DNA of 64,000 nucleotides from NCBI RefSeq assembly GCF_945605565.1, contig NZ_OX216966.1, positions 1,671,501 to 1,735,500 of the forward strand, read 5' to 3'. Below are positions 43,202 through 53,871 of this stretch, piece after piece. Position numbers and translations under genes: made by a program. The notes beneath the pieces were generated by a model, which was not told the origin of the DNA, ran no database searches, and was given only the letters and a program-made list of their open reading frames with translations. Each line of letters opens with the position of its first letter. Within the stretch, counting starts at the first letter, position 1. This DNA comes from Paenibacillus dendritiformis (GTDB taxonomy: Bacteria; Bacillota; Bacilli; Paenibacillales; Paenibacillaceae).

Positions 43202-46200
43202 TTGGATAGAAATGAAATCCAGAATGTATATCCGTTATCCCCTATGCAGGAAGGGATGCTATTTTACTCACTGCTTCAGGAAGATCCCGGCATGTATTGC
43301 TTGCAATTATCGTTAACGATCGAGGGAGATTTGAATCTGGACGCAGTTCAGCGCAGCTTCGATGCGCTGCTGCGCAAGCATGACATCCTCCGGACGATCT
43401 TCGTGCATGAGAAGCTGCAGAAGCCGCGGCAGATTGTCCTGAAGGAGAGGACAGCCCAGGTTGCGTTTGAAAATTTGCTGGACCTGTCCCCGGAGAAGCG
43501 GCAGGAGCGATGGGAAGCCTATGAGCGGGAGGACCGGAGCAGAGGCTTTGATTTGGCCAAGGACGTGCTGTTTCGCTTGGCGGTCTTTCGCACCGGCGAA
43601 CGCAGCTGGCGAATGCTCTTCACCCATCACCATATCATTCTGGACGGCTGGTGCTTTCAGATTGTGATGCGCGATTTTTTCGACATCTACGCAACCCTGC
43701 TGGGCAACGGCATGTGCAGCGGAGAACCGTCTCCTCCTTACAGCAGCTATATTCAATGGCTGGACAGGCAGGATCGGGATGAAGCCTTGCAGTATTGGCG
43801 GAAGCGTCTGGAAGGGTACGAGCAGCCGAGCACGGTACCCGCGCGCCATGCTGCGAAGGGCGGAACGTATGAAAAGGCGGATTACGTGCAGCCCCTGGAC
43901 GAGGAACTGCAGCACAGCTTGACAAGGCTGGCCCAGACCTGCCAAGTCACCTTGAATACCGTCATGCAAGCAGCGTGGGCGATTGTGCTGCACCGGTACA
44001 ATCAGGCCGATGACGTCGTATTCGGCGCCGTCGTGTCGGGGAGGCCGCCCGAAATCGAAGGAATTGAGCGCATGGTCGGCCTCTTTATCAATACCGTTCC
44101 CGTCCGCGTGCGTCTTCGCAAGGAAGAGGCCTTTTCTTCTCTCGTCCAAAGAGTGCAGCGGGACATGGTGGAAGCGGAAAAATATATGTATCTATCGCTT
44201 GCGGACGTGCAGGAGCAGTCGCCGTTAAAGCATCGCCTGCTGGATCATATTATCGCCTATCAGAACTATCCGGCGCAAGCGTCCGATCCGGAAGAAGAGG
44301 CGGCGCTGTTGAAGTTTACGATCACGGGCATGCATTCCCGCGAGCAAACGAATTATGATTTTAATTTGACGATTGCGCCCGAGGAAGGGCTGTTCATGAT
44401 CAATTATAACGCGGCCCTGTATGGCCCCGGCCCGGAGGAGATTCAGGCCATCGCGCAGCATTATATGGCCGTTCTGCGGCAAGCGGCGGCCGATCCGGCG
44501 CTGCCCGTAGAAGCAATGGAGCTAGCCGACGGCGAGGAGCGGCGGCTCCTGCTTGAGCTGGCGGCTCTTGAGGGGCATGGCCGGCCGGCGCAGCATACGC
44601 TGGATGAATATTTTGAGCGGCAGGCGGCTGCCCGCCCGGAACATGCCGCATTGATTGAAGGCGGAACGAGCATGACCTACGGAGAGCTGAATTCACGGGC
44701 GAACCGGCTCGCCCGCCGGCTGCGGCTGAAGGGGGTCCGTCCGAATGTGGTCGTAGGGATGATGACCGGACGCTCGGCCGACATGATCGTCGGCATATTG
44801 GCCGTGCTGAAGGCAGGAGGCGCTTATTTGCCCATCGACCCGGCCTATCCCGGCGAGCGGATCGCCTATATGCTGGCCGACTCGGCTGCGGCTCTCCTGT
44901 TGAGCGATCGCGCTTCCGCCGCCAGCCGGGCGCTAGCGGATTTCGCCGGAGAAGTCATTCAGATAGAAGAAGAAACCGCGCTGGAATGCGACGATTCGAA
45001 TCTGGAGCGTCTCGCTGCTCCCTCCGACTTGGCCTATATCATTTATACGTCGGGCTCGACCGGCCAGCCCAAAGGGATTTTGACGGCTCACCGCAATGTC
45101 GAGAGAGTAGTAATCGATCCAGGATACATAGATATTTCGCCGGACGACCGGATATTGCAGTTGTCGAACTATGCCTTTGACGGCTCGATCTTCGATATTT
45201 TCGGCGCCCTGCTCAACGGCGCTTCGCTGGTGCTGGTTCCGAAGGAGCTCATGCTGGATATGGAGCAGTTGTCGGCGTACATTTCCGCTCAGAACATCAC
45301 GATGTTTTTTACGACGACGGCTTTGTTCAATACGCTGGTTGAAGTGAACGCTCATGCGCTTCGCGGGCTTCGCCATGTGCTGTTCGGCGGGGAGCAGGTC
45401 ACGATGTCTTATGTGGACAAGGCGTTCCAGGTGATGGGGCCGGGCAAAATCATTCATGTATACGGCCCGACGGAAAGCACGGTCTTCGCGACTTTCTATG
45501 TTGTAGACCGCCTCGCATCGGATAGCCGGACGCTTCCGATCGGCAGTCCGCTGCGGAACACCGGAGCGCTCGTCTTGAACGAGTACGGACGGCTGCAGCC
45601 GATCGGCATTCCGGGAGAGCTGTGCATTACCGGCGAAGGCTTGGCGTCCGGGTATGTGAACCGTCCGGAACTGACCGCCGGCCGCTTCGTCCCTTGTCCT
45701 TATCTGGATGGGGAGCGGATGTACAAGACGGGGGATTTGGTGCGCTGGCTGCCGGACGGCAAGCTGGAATATATGGGGCGGATCGATCATCAGGTCAAAA
45801 TCCGCGGCTTCCGGATCGAGCCGGATGAAATTGCCCATAAGCTTTTGCTGCACAAGGCGGTCAAAGAAGCGCTGGTCATCCCTTACAAAGATGAAGCCGG
45901 GCATGCCAGCCTCTGCGCTTACCTCGTTCCGGAAGGGGAATGGAGCAGAGCGGATATCCGGGCGCATTTGTCCCGCGCCTTGCCGGATTATATGATTCCC
46001 TCCTGCTTCGTGGAGTTGGACCGGTTTCCGCTGACGCCGAACGGAAAAATCGATCGGCGCTTGCTTCCGGAGCCCGATGCTGCTATGCGCGCCGCCGCCG
46101 AATATGAGGCTCCCCTTACGGAAGCCGAACAGAAGCTCGCCGGCCTGTGGCAGCAGCTTCTCGGGGTGGAGCGGGTCGGAAGACACGATCATTTCTTCGA

Positions 46201-49200
46201 GCTGGGAGGGCATTCGCTGAAAGCCACGATGCTGATTGCGCGGACCGCCAAGCTGTTCGAGGCGCCGCTGCCTCTCCAGGAAGTATTCGCCCGGCCGGTG
46301 CTGCGCGACATGGCGGCGTTGCTGGACCGGACTCCGCGGCAGCGGTACGAGACGATCCGGCCCGCCGAGCTTCGGGAGCTGTATCCCGCATCTCCGGCCC
46401 AGAAGAGGATCTATGTGGCGACCCAATTGGACGGAGCGGATCTCAGCTACAATATGCCTCTTCTGCTCCGAGCGCCTTATCCGCTGGACCGGCAGCGGGT
46501 AGAGCGGAGTCTGGAAGCATTGGCGGCGAGGCATGAGAGCCTCCGCACCTGCATCGTGCGTGACGGGGAGGAATTGTTCCTCAGAGTGCTTCCCGGGGTA
46601 ACGGTTCCGCTCGCTTGCCAGACGGCCGCGGAGGAGGAGGTCCGGCAGATCGCCGCCGGGTGGATTCGGCCCTTCGATTTGCGGGAGGCGCCTCTGCTGA
46701 GAGCGGGTCTGATCGAGACCGGCAGCGGGGATTCCTTTTTGTTTTTAGACATGCATCATATCATTTCGGACGGCGTGTCTCTTGATATTTTGCTGCGCGA
46801 GTTCGCGCAGCTCTACGACGATCCGCATGCGCCGCTCGATCAACTGCCTGTTCAGTACACAGATTTTGCGGTCTGGCAGCACGAGCAGATGGAGACGGAG
46901 CCGATGCGGAAGCAGGAGCGGTACTGGCTCGACCGATTCGCCGGGGACCTTCCCGTTCTGCAGCTTCCGACCGATTTTCCGAGACCTTCCGTGCAGCAGT
47001 TTATGGGCGATACGGTAGAGTATGCGTTATCGAGGGACATGACGGAACAATTGAAACGGCATGCCGCCGAGAACGGGACGACCTTATTTTTGCTGCTGCT
47101 GGCAATGTACAACGTTTTGCTGCACAAATATTCGGGGCAAGAGGATCTCGTGGTAGGCACGCCGGTTACGGATCGTCCGTTCGCTGAGCTGGAAGGCGTC
47201 GTCGGCCTGTTCGTCAATACCGTTCCGGTGCGAAGCTTCCCGCAGCCGGATAACACGTTCGGAGCGTTCCTCGAAGAAATGCAGCGTACCGTAATCGAAG
47301 CATACGAGAACCAGGCTTATTCCGCCGATCAGTTGGCGGAGAGCTTGAATCTGCGCAGGGACGTCAGCCGCAGCCCGTTATTCGAGACGATATTCGCGCT
47401 GCAAAATGTCATTGAAGATGCCGGGGCAAGCGGGACAATGGGCTGGACTCCCGTCGAAATGGATCATCACGCGGTTCAGTTCGACTTGGCGGTGGAGGCG
47501 GCTGAATACGACGGCGCGTTGGTGCTGCGGTTCGAGTATAGCACAAGCCTGTTCGCACGGACGACGATCGAGCGGATGGCCGCGCATTTCGAGCAGATTG
47601 TCCGGACGGCGCTGGAGCGGCCGGAGGCGCGCATCGCGGACATCGAGATCGTCACGGACGCGGAGAAGGCGCAGCTGCTGGGCTCGTTCGCCGGCGCGGA
47701 GGCGCGTCCCCTGCCGTACCGCACGCTCGCGGAGCAGTTCGAAGCGCAGGCGGAGAAGATGCCGGACGAGCGGGCGGCCGTGTTCCGGGACGATGTTATG
47801 ACGTACCGGGAGCTGAACAGCCGGGCGAACCGGCTGGCCCATGCGCTGCGCGCCAAGGGAGTCGGGCCGGACGATCGCGTCGGCCTGATGACGGCGCCGT
47901 CGTTCGGCACGCTGATTGGCATCGTCGGCATATTGAAGGCCGGCGGCGCTTACGTGCCGATCGACCCCGACTATCCCGCGGAACGGATCGGCGGGATGCT
48001 GGAGGACAGCGGCGCCCGGCTGCTGGTGACGCAGCAGGGGCTGCAGGAGGGGGCCGCGAGCTTTGCCGGCGAGGTGCTCCTCCTGGAGGATGTGGAGGCT
48101 GCGGCGGCCGAAGCGCTGCGCGAGAGCTGCAGGCACGGTGGCGACCCGCTATCCGAGCCCGGCAACCCGGAGCCGGTGAACGGCCCGGATGATTTGGCCT
48201 ACGTCATCTATACGTCGGGCTCCACCGGCACGCCCAAGGGCGTCATGATCGAGCACCGCAGCGTGCTGCATCTGGCGGACTGGTTCGGGCACCTGTACGG
48301 CTTGGCGCCGGGGCAGAACGTCCTCCACATGACGAGCAGCTCGTTCGACGTCAGCGTGGAAGAGACGCTGGTATCGCTGCTGCACGGGGCGACCGTCGTC
48401 ATCGCCGAGAAGCCGCATATTTTGGTGAGGGAGCAGTTCATCCCGTTCCTGAACAAGCATCAGATCCATCTGGCGCAGTTCGTGCCGGCCACGCTGCAGG
48501 AACTGCTGGCGGGTCAGGCGGAGCAGGCGCCGAGCCTGCGGGCGGTGCTCTGCGGCGGGGAGCGGCTGGATCCGGTCGTCGCGGAGAAAGTGCTGGCCCA
48601 AGGGTACCGGCTGTACAACCATTATGGTCCGACGGAGACTACCGTCGACGCGACGCGCTATGCGTGCGTTCCGGAAGGAAAGGCGCTGCTCGGGCGTCCG
48701 GTCGAAGGGACGGAGATCCTTGTGCTCGACAGGCACGGGAAGCTGGCACCGATCGGGGTGCTGGGCGAGCTGTGCATCGCGGGAACGGGCCTGGCCCGCG
48801 GCTACCTGAACCGCCCGGAGCTGACCGCGGAGAAGTTCGTGCCGCACCCGTACAAGCCGGGCGAGCGGATGTACCGGAGCGGCGACGAGGCGAGATGGCT
48901 GCCGGACGGGAACCTGGAGTATCTGGGACGCCTCGATCAGCAGGTGAAGGTGCGCGGTTACCGGATTGAGCCGGGCGAGGTGAGCCACCAGCTGCTCCAG
49001 CATCCCGCGGTAAGAGAGGCGCTGGTGACGGCGGATCGCGAGGAGGGAGGGCATGCCTATTTATGCGCCTACCTTGTGACGGAGCGGGAGTGCGCCGTGT
49101 CCGACCTAAGGGCCCATTTATCCCGCAGCATGCCGGAATATATGATCCCGTCGTATTTCGTGAAGGTGGAGCAGTTCCCGCTCCTGCCGAACGGGAAGAT

Positions 49201-52200
49201 CGACGTCAAGGCGCTGCCGGCCCCGGATCTCGCGGACGCGGGAGCCGAATATGTGGCGCCCCGCAGCTTCATCGAGGAGACCTTGGCGGCAATATGGCAG
49301 GAGGTGCTCGGAGCGGAAAGAGTCGGTGTATACGACCATTTCTTTGAGCTGGGAGGGCACTCGCTGAAGGTAAGGCTGCTTACCGCCCGCATCGAAAAGG
49401 AACTGCAGGTCGACATCCCGCTCAAAGAAGTATTCGCCCGCCCGGTTCTGGAGCATTTGGCGGCATACGTTCAAGAAGCGCAGCGGCACAAGCGCCTCGA
49501 GATTACGCCGGCCGGACCGCGGGAGCATTACCCGGCTTCCTCGGCCCAACAACGCATGTACGCCGTCAGTCATCTCCGGGAAGCGCGTCTCAGCTACAAC
49601 ATGCCGATGGCCTTTCGGATGAAGGAGCGGCTGGAGCTTTCCAAGGTGGAAAGCGCGGTGCAGCTGCTGGCTGACCGGCATGAGAGCCTCCGGACGTCTT
49701 TCCATATGATCGGCGAGGAACTGGTCCAGCGTATTGCGCCGCATGTCCGGATTCCGGTGCATTACTGGGAATGCCAGGACGAGTCGGAGGCGGAGCAGCT
49801 GCTTGCGAGTTGGATCCAGCCTTTTGATTTAGGGCAGGCCCCTCTGTTCCGGGCTGGATTGATCCATATGCGAAGCGGCGGCGATCTTCTGCTGCTGGAT
49901 ATGCATCATATGATTTCGGACGGGAGGTCGATCGACACTCTGCTTGAAGAATTCGCCTTGATTTGCGCCGATCAGCAGGAGCAGCTCCTTCCGCTGCCGG
50001 TGCAGTACAAAGATTTTGCCGTATGGCAGCATGAGCGGATGAATCCGGAGCAGATGGCGGAGCATGAGCGGTTCTGGCTGGACTCGTTCGCGGGGGATAT
50101 TCCGGTCCTGCAGCTTCCGGCCGATCGGCCAAGACCGCCCCTGCAGCAATTCGAAGGGGAGGTCGTCACGGCGGAGCTGCCTCCCGAGCTGACGGCAAGC
50201 ATCAAGCGGCTCTCCGCGGCATGCGGAGCGACGGTCTTTATGACGCTGCTTGCCGCCTACAACGTCCTGCTGTCCAAATATAGCGGGCAGGAGGATATCG
50301 TCATTGGAACGCCGGTATCGGGAAGGCCGCAAGCGGAGCTGGAGCAGGTGGTCGGAATGTTCGTGGATATGCTGCCGATCCGCAGCCGCCCGCAAGCCGA
50401 TCTGACCTTCCGAAGCTATGTGGAAGACGTGAAAGACCGCGTTCTTCTCGCCCTCGAGCATCAAGAGTATCCTTTGCACGAGTGGTTCGACAAGCTGGCC
50501 TTGCGGCGGGACGGAAGCCGCAATCCGCTGTTCGATACGGTCTTTTCCTTTGCGGCCGGGGGCGGAGCTTCTTCCTTCGCGGGAACTCCCGCAGCCTTGG
50601 AGTGGAAGGTGTCCAAGTTCGATTTGACACTGGAAGCCGTGGAAGAGAAGGATGGGATTCACCTGCATTTTGAATACAGCGCGAGCCTGTTCGATCACGG
50701 GACGATCGAGCGCATGGCCCGGCACTTTATCCAGCTGGTCTCCGTCATGACTGAGTTCCCTGACCGGAAGCTGGCGGACGCGGAGATGATAAGCGAGGAA
50801 GAACGGGCGGAGCTGGATTCGTTCAATCGGACCTGGACCGAATACCCTGCCGGGCGGACGGTCCAGGAGCTGTTCGAGGAACAGGCGGAAAGAGCGCCTG
50901 AGCAGACGGCGGCGGTATTTGGGGACCGCTTCCTGACTTACCGCGAATTGAACAACAAAGCCAACCGCCTCGCCCGGGTGCTGCGCTCCAAAGGCGTCGT
51001 TCCCGATCAGCCCGTCGGCCTGAAGGCCGGACCTTCTCTGGAAATGCTGATCGGCATTCTCGGCATTATGAAGGCGGGCGGAGCCTATGTTCCGATCGAT
51101 CCAGGTTACCCGGCGGAGCGGATCCGGCACATGCTGAACGACAGCGGCGCCCGCATTCTTTTGACCGAAGCGGGGGAAGACGGCGGAGGCTCATGCGAGA
51201 CGATCGGCTTGACGCCTTTCCTGCAGCATGAAGGGGAGAGCTCCAACCCCGAAGCCGCGAGCGGCCCGGAGCATCTGGCCTATATCGTGTACACCTCCGG
51301 ATCGACCGGCGTTCCGAAGGGCGTCATGATCGAGCAGCGATCGCTCGTCAATCTCGTATATTGGCATAACCGGACTTTCCGGATTACTAGCGGCGATAGA
51401 AGCGCCAAATTTGCCGGCGTCGGGTTTGACGCTTCGGTATGGGAGATATTCCCTTACCTGATCGCGGGCTCCGCGATCCATCTGATCGATGAAGCGACTC
51501 GGAAAAATATTTACCTGCTCAATGAGCACCTGGAGACCCATAGCATCAGCGTGTGCTTTTTGCCGACCGCCCTATGCGAGCAGTTCATCCGGATCGAGAA
51601 CCGGTCTTTGCGCCTGCTTCTCACCGGGGGAGAAAAGATGCATAGCGCTCCCGAGCATACGGCGTATACATTGGTCAACAATTACGGGCCTACCGAGAAC
51701 ACCGTCGTCACGACGAGCGTCGAGATTCGGGACAAGTCGGAGCGGATACCGATCGGCAGACCGATTCATAACTGCCAGATCTACATTATGGATCGGCATA
51801 TGCGCCCGCAGCCGATCGGAATTCCCGGCGAAATCTGCATTGCCGGAGCCGGATTGGCCAGAGGCTATATGAACCTGCCGGAGCTTAACGCGGAGAGGTT
51901 TGTCGCTCATCCTTCCGTACCTGGAGCAAAGATGTACAGAAGCGGAGACATCGGGCGCTGGCTGCCGGATGGTACGGTGGAATTCCTGGGAAGGCAGGAC
52001 AATCAGGTCAAAGTCAGGGGGCACCGCATCGAGCCAGGGGAGATCACGCGCCAACTGATGCGGATACCTGCCATCCGGGAGGCGACCGTCGTTGCCCGAG
52101 AAGACGGGCAGCGGCAAACCTACTTGTGCGCTTATTTTAGCGCCGTGCAGCCAATGGATATCCCTAAGCTGCGCTCCACGTTGGCGGATGTACTGCCGGA

Positions 52201-53785
52201 ATATTGCATTCCCGCTTTCCTCGTGCAGGTGAAGGAGATTCCGGTTACCGCGAATGGCAAGATCGATCATCAGGCCTTGCCGGAGCCATACGAGTTTCTG
52301 TCCGGATCGGCACCGTTCGCCGCCCCGCACAATGCAGTCGAGCGGGAGCTCCGGGACATCTGGTCCGCGGTATTGGACATTCCGGCGGATTCGATCAGCG
52401 TGAGAGACAGCTTTTTAGAGCTGGGCGGGAACTCAATTAATATATTGAAGCTGTTGTCGATGTCGGTCTCCAAGCAATGGAACGTGTCCATCCAGGATTA
52501 TTTTGAGCTGAAAACGATTGAAAATATTGCCCGGAAAATAATGGAGCCATCGCGATCGATAAGCCTCGACGCACCGGAGTTCCGGATCGACTTGAAGCAA
52601 ATGGCGAAGAAGAGACGGCCTCTTCCGCTGACTGAAGGAAGCCGCGTCTTGTTGACGGGCGCTACCGGGTTCCTCGGCATTCATCTGTTGGACGACATGC
52701 TGGAGCAGACGGAGAGCGTCATCTGCTGCCTTGTCCGCGGCAGCGATCAAGCGGCGGCGGAGGCGAGGCTGCTGGAAGCCGTCGGCTATTACCATCCCGA
52801 TAAATTCTCCCGCTATGCAGCGGCATTGGGAGAGCGAATCCTCGTCATCAACGGGGATATTACGCTCGAACGGATGGGACTGACTCCTTCGGAATACGCC
52901 GATTTGGAGCGCGGCATTGACCAGATCGTCCATGCGGCCGCCATGACCAAGCATTTCGGAGACTACCGGGAATTCGAACAATTTAATATCGGCGGCACCG
53001 AAGCGGTTCTTCGACTGGCGGCTGCCGGGAAGCGGCTGCACTATATTTCAACGATGAGTGTGAGCGGCCATGTGGCGCAAGGGGAAGGGGAAGTCAGTTT
53101 CCGCGAGGATGATTACTTTATCGGGCAAGAGTTTACGGACAATGTGTATGTGAAAAGCAAGTTCCTGGCGGAAGGGCTTGTCTTGAATGCGATTCGGGAG
53201 GAACGGGTCGATGCGAGTGTCTACCGCGTGGGGCTGATTACGGGAAGACAAGCTGATGGGCTGGTCCAAAGCAATATTGCCGACAATGCCTTCACGAATA
53301 CGCTGGAAACGATCTTTAGGCTGGGAGCGGTGTCGGAAGACATCCATAAGGAGCAGATCGATTTTTCGCCGGTCGATAGGTGCAGTGCCGCTATTCTGGC
53401 TCTGATTCAATCGGCTTCGGAACAGCCGGGCATTCCGGTATACCATATCTATAACCCTCACAAAATGACGATTCCGCAGTTTTTCCGATTGGCCGGAATC
53501 GAGATTGGGGTCATGGCCAACGAGCGGTATGACGAATGGATCGCTTCCGTATCCGATGACCGGGAACGCTTTGAGGATTTGATGGGCTTTATGTACTATA
53601 ACGTGGAGATTCGGGAGGAGTACCAGGCTCTGGTGCGCACGGACTCCGCTTATACCCAGGCTTGCCTGGAAGAAGGCGGCTTTACGTGGGCGCCTCCTGC
53701 CGAGGCGTATGCCCGCAAGCTGATGCAGCAGTTGAGGAATAAAGGTTATTTTATGCCCCGGCAGAAGGAGGGGGCCATTTCCTAA
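43202..53785 (+). CDS. Three-module NRPS with terminal thioester reductase
   Basis: 3527 residues, read C-A-T-C-A-T-C-A-T-R. C3 (1-440; YPLSPMQEGMLF, HHIILDG) is the D-accepting type expected after an E domain. A3 (463-955) reads D-G-F-F-L-G-V-V-F-(K), an Ile code. T3 is LGGHSLKA near 1001. C4 (1058-1500; HHIISDG) precedes A4 (1507-2003), whose code D-V-E-Q-L-G-H-V-D equals A2. T4 is near 2050. C5 (2108-2540; HHMISDG) precedes A5 (2553-3035), D-A-W-F-L-G-N-V-V-(K), the standard Leu code. T5 is LGGNSINI near 3074. The reductase (3143-3527) has LLTGATGFLG and YVKSK, so the chain is released as an aldehyde or, after a second reduction, an alcohol. It starts at TTG 43202 with GGAG upstream. There is no thioesterase. 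Confidence 0.93.
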   Translation: MDRNEIQNVYPLSPMQEGMLFYSLLQEDPGMYCLQLSLTIEGDLNLDAVQRSFDALLRKHDILRTIFVHEKLQKPRQIVLKERTAQVAFENLLDLSPEKRQERWEAYEREDRSRGFDLAKDVLFRLAVFRTGERSWRMLFTHHHIILDGWCFQIVMRDFFDIYATLLGNGMCSGEPSPPYSSYIQWLDRQDRDEALQYWRKRLEGYEQPSTVPARHAAKGGTYEKADYVQPLDEELQHSLTRLAQTCQVTLNTVMQAAWAIVLHRYNQADDVVFGAVVSGRPPEIEGIERMVGLFINTVPVRVRLRKEEAFSSLVQRVQRDMVEAEKYMYLSLADVQEQSPLKHRLLDHIIAYQNYPAQASDPEEEAALLKFTITGMHSREQTNYDFNLTIAPEEGLFMINYNAALYGPGPEEIQAIAQHYMAVLRQAAADPALPVEAMELADGEERRLLLELAALEGHGRPAQHTLDEYFERQAAARPEHAALIEGGTSMTYGELNSRANRLARRLRLKGVRPNVVVGMMTGRSADMIVGILAVLKAGGAYLPIDPAYPGERIAYMLADSAAALLLSDRASAASRALADFAGEVIQIEEETALECDDSNLERLAAPSDLAYIIYTSGSTGQPKGILTAHRNVERVVIDPGYIDISPDDRILQLSNYAFDGSIFDIFGALLNGASLVLVPKELMLDMEQLSAYISAQNITMFFTTTALFNTLVEVNAHALRGLRHVLFGGEQVTMSYVDKAFQVMGPGKIIHVYGPTESTVFATFYVVDRLASDSRTLPIGSPLRNTGALVLNEYGRLQPIGIPGELCITGEGLASGYVNRPELTAGRFVPCPYLDGERMYKTGDLVRWLPDGKLEYMGRIDHQVKIRGFRIEPDEIAHKLLLHKAVKEALVIPYKDEAGHASLCAYLVPEGEWSRADIRAHLSRALPDYMIPSCFVELDRFPLTPNGKIDRRLLPEPDAAMRAAAEYEAPLTEAEQKLAGLWQQLLGVERVGRHDHFFELGGHSLKATMLIARTAKLFEAPLPLQEVFARPVLRDMAALLDRTPRQRYETIRPAELRELYPASPAQKRIYVATQLDGADLSYNMPLLLRAPYPLDRQRVERSLEALAARHESLRTCIVRDGEELFLRVLPGVTVPLACQTAAEEEVRQIAAGWIRPFDLREAPLLRAGLIETGSGDSFLFLDMHHIISDGVSLDILLREFAQLYDDPHAPLDQLPVQYTDFAVWQHEQMETEPMRKQERYWLDRFAGDLPVLQLPTDFPRPSVQQFMGDTVEYALSRDMTEQLKRHAAENGTTLFLLLLAMYNVLLHKYSGQEDLVVGTPVTDRPFAELEGVVGLFVNTVPVRSFPQPDNTFGAFLEEMQRTVIEAYENQAYSADQLAESLNLRRDVSRSPLFETIFALQNVIEDAGASGTMGWTPVEMDHHAVQFDLAVEAAEYDGALVLRFEYSTSLFARTTIERMAAHFEQIVRTALERPEARIADIEIVTDAEKAQLLGSFAGAEARPLPYRTLAEQFEAQAEKMPDERAAVFRDDVMTYRELNSRANRLAHALRAKGVGPDDRVGLMTAPSFGTLIGIVGILKAGGAYVPIDPDYPAERIGGMLEDSGARLLVTQQGLQEGAASFAGEVLLLEDVEAAAAEALRESCRHGGDPLSEPGNPEPVNGPDDLAYVIYTSGSTGTPKGVMIEHRSVLHLADWFGHLYGLAPGQNVLHMTSSSFDVSVEETLVSLLHGATVVIAEKPHILVREQFIPFLNKHQIHLAQFVPATLQELLAGQAEQAPSLRAVLCGGERLDPVVAEKVLAQGYRLYNHYGPTETTVDATRYACVPEGKALLGRPVEGTEILVLDRHGKLAPIGVLGELCIAGTGLARGYLNRPELTAEKFVPHPYKPGERMYRSGDEARWLPDGNLEYLGRLDQQVKVRGYRIEPGEVSHQLLQHPAVREALVTADREEGGHAYLCAYLVTERECAVSDLRAHLSRSMPEYMIPSYFVKVEQFPLLPNGKIDVKALPAPDLADAGAEYVAPRSFIEETLAAIWQEVLGAERVGVYDHFFELGGHSLKVRLLTARIEKELQVDIPLKEVFARPVLEHLAAYVQEAQRHKRLEITPAGPREHYPASSAQQRMYAVSHLREARLSYNMPMAFRMKERLELSKVESAVQLLADRHESLRTSFHMIGEELVQRIAPHVRIPVHYWECQDESEAEQLLASWIQPFDLGQAPLFRAGLIHMRSGGDLLLLDMHHMISDGRSIDTLLEEFALICADQQEQLLPLPVQYKDFAVWQHERMNPEQMAEHERFWLDSFAGDIPVLQLPADRPRPPLQQFEGEVVTAELPPELTASIKRLSAACGATVFMTLLAAYNVLLSKYSGQEDIVIGTPVSGRPQAELEQVVGMFVDMLPIRSRPQADLTFRSYVEDVKDRVLLALEHQEYPLHEWFDKLALRRDGSRNPLFDTVFSFAAGGGASSFAGTPAALEWKVSKFDLTLEAVEEKDGIHLHFEYSASLFDHGTIERMARHFIQLVSVMTEFPDRKLADAEMISEEERAELDSFNRTWTEYPAGRTVQELFEEQAERAPEQTAAVFGDRFLTYRELNNKANRLARVLRSKGVVPDQPVGLKAGPSLEMLIGILGIMKAGGAYVPIDPGYPAERIRHMLNDSGARILLTEAGEDGGGSCETIGLTPFLQHEGESSNPEAASGPEHLAYIVYTSGSTGVPKGVMIEQRSLVNLVYWHNRTFRITSGDRSAKFAGVGFDASVWEIFPYLIAGSAIHLIDEATRKNIYLLNEHLETHSISVCFLPTALCEQFIRIENRSLRLLLTGGEKMHSAPEHTAYTLVNNYGPTENTVVTTSVEIRDKSERIPIGRPIHNCQIYIMDRHMRPQPIGIPGEICIAGAGLARGYMNLPELNAERFVAHPSVPGAKMYRSGDIGRWLPDGTVEFLGRQDNQVKVRGHRIEPGEITRQLMRIPAIREATVVAREDGQRQTYLCAYFSAVQPMDIPKLRSTLADVLPEYCIPAFLVQVKEIPVTANGKIDHQALPEPYEFLSGSAPFAAPHNAVERELRDIWSAVLDIPADSISVRDSFLELGGNSINILKLLSMSVSKQWNVSIQDYFELKTIENIARKIMEPSRSISLDAPEFRIDLKQMAKKRRPLPLTEGSRVLLTGATGFLGIHLLDDMLEQTESVICCLVRGSDQAAAEARLLEAVGYYHPDKFSRYAAALGERILVINGDITLERMGLTPSEYADLERGIDQIVHAAAMTKHFGDYREFEQFNIGGTEAVLRLAAAGKRLHYISTMSVSGHVAQGEGEVSFREDDYFIGQEFTDNVYVKSKFLAEGLVLNAIREERVDASVYRVGLITGRQADGLVQSNIADNAFTNTLETIFRLGAVSEDIHKEQIDFSPVDRCSAAILALIQSASEQPGIPVYHIYNPHKMTIPQFFRLAGIEIGVMANERYDEWIASVSDDRERFEDLMGFMYYNVEIREEYQALVRTDSAYTQACLEEGGFTWAPPAEAYARKLMQQLRNKGYFMPRQKEGAIS
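47528..49227 (+). repeat. Duplicated A-domain segment, copy 2
   Basis: Second copy of the segment at 39751-41450, covering the end of C4 and nearly all of A4. Differences are scattered single bases, and the specificity residues are unchanged. Confidence 0.85.
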
Positions 53786-53786
53786 A

Positions 53787-53814
53787 GGTTCTTCAAAAAG
53801 AACCGAATTTTTTG
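53787..53814 (+). terminator. Weak terminator between NRPS and ABC-F genes
   Basis: GGTTCTT, loop CAAA and AAGAACC, then GAATTTTTTG. It may lower but not abolish expression of the ABC-F gene from the NRPS transcript. Confidence 0.5.
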
Positions 53815-53871
53815 AACACATACTTCTAATGCAGGCCGAAGACAGAACCAGTCAAAGGGTGGAAGGCATAG

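Noticed and set aside
44933..46534. A 533-codon minus-strand frame
   Set aside because: Antiparallel shadow of the A3 domain; no ribosome site, low-complexity composition, and the plus strand is plainly coding.
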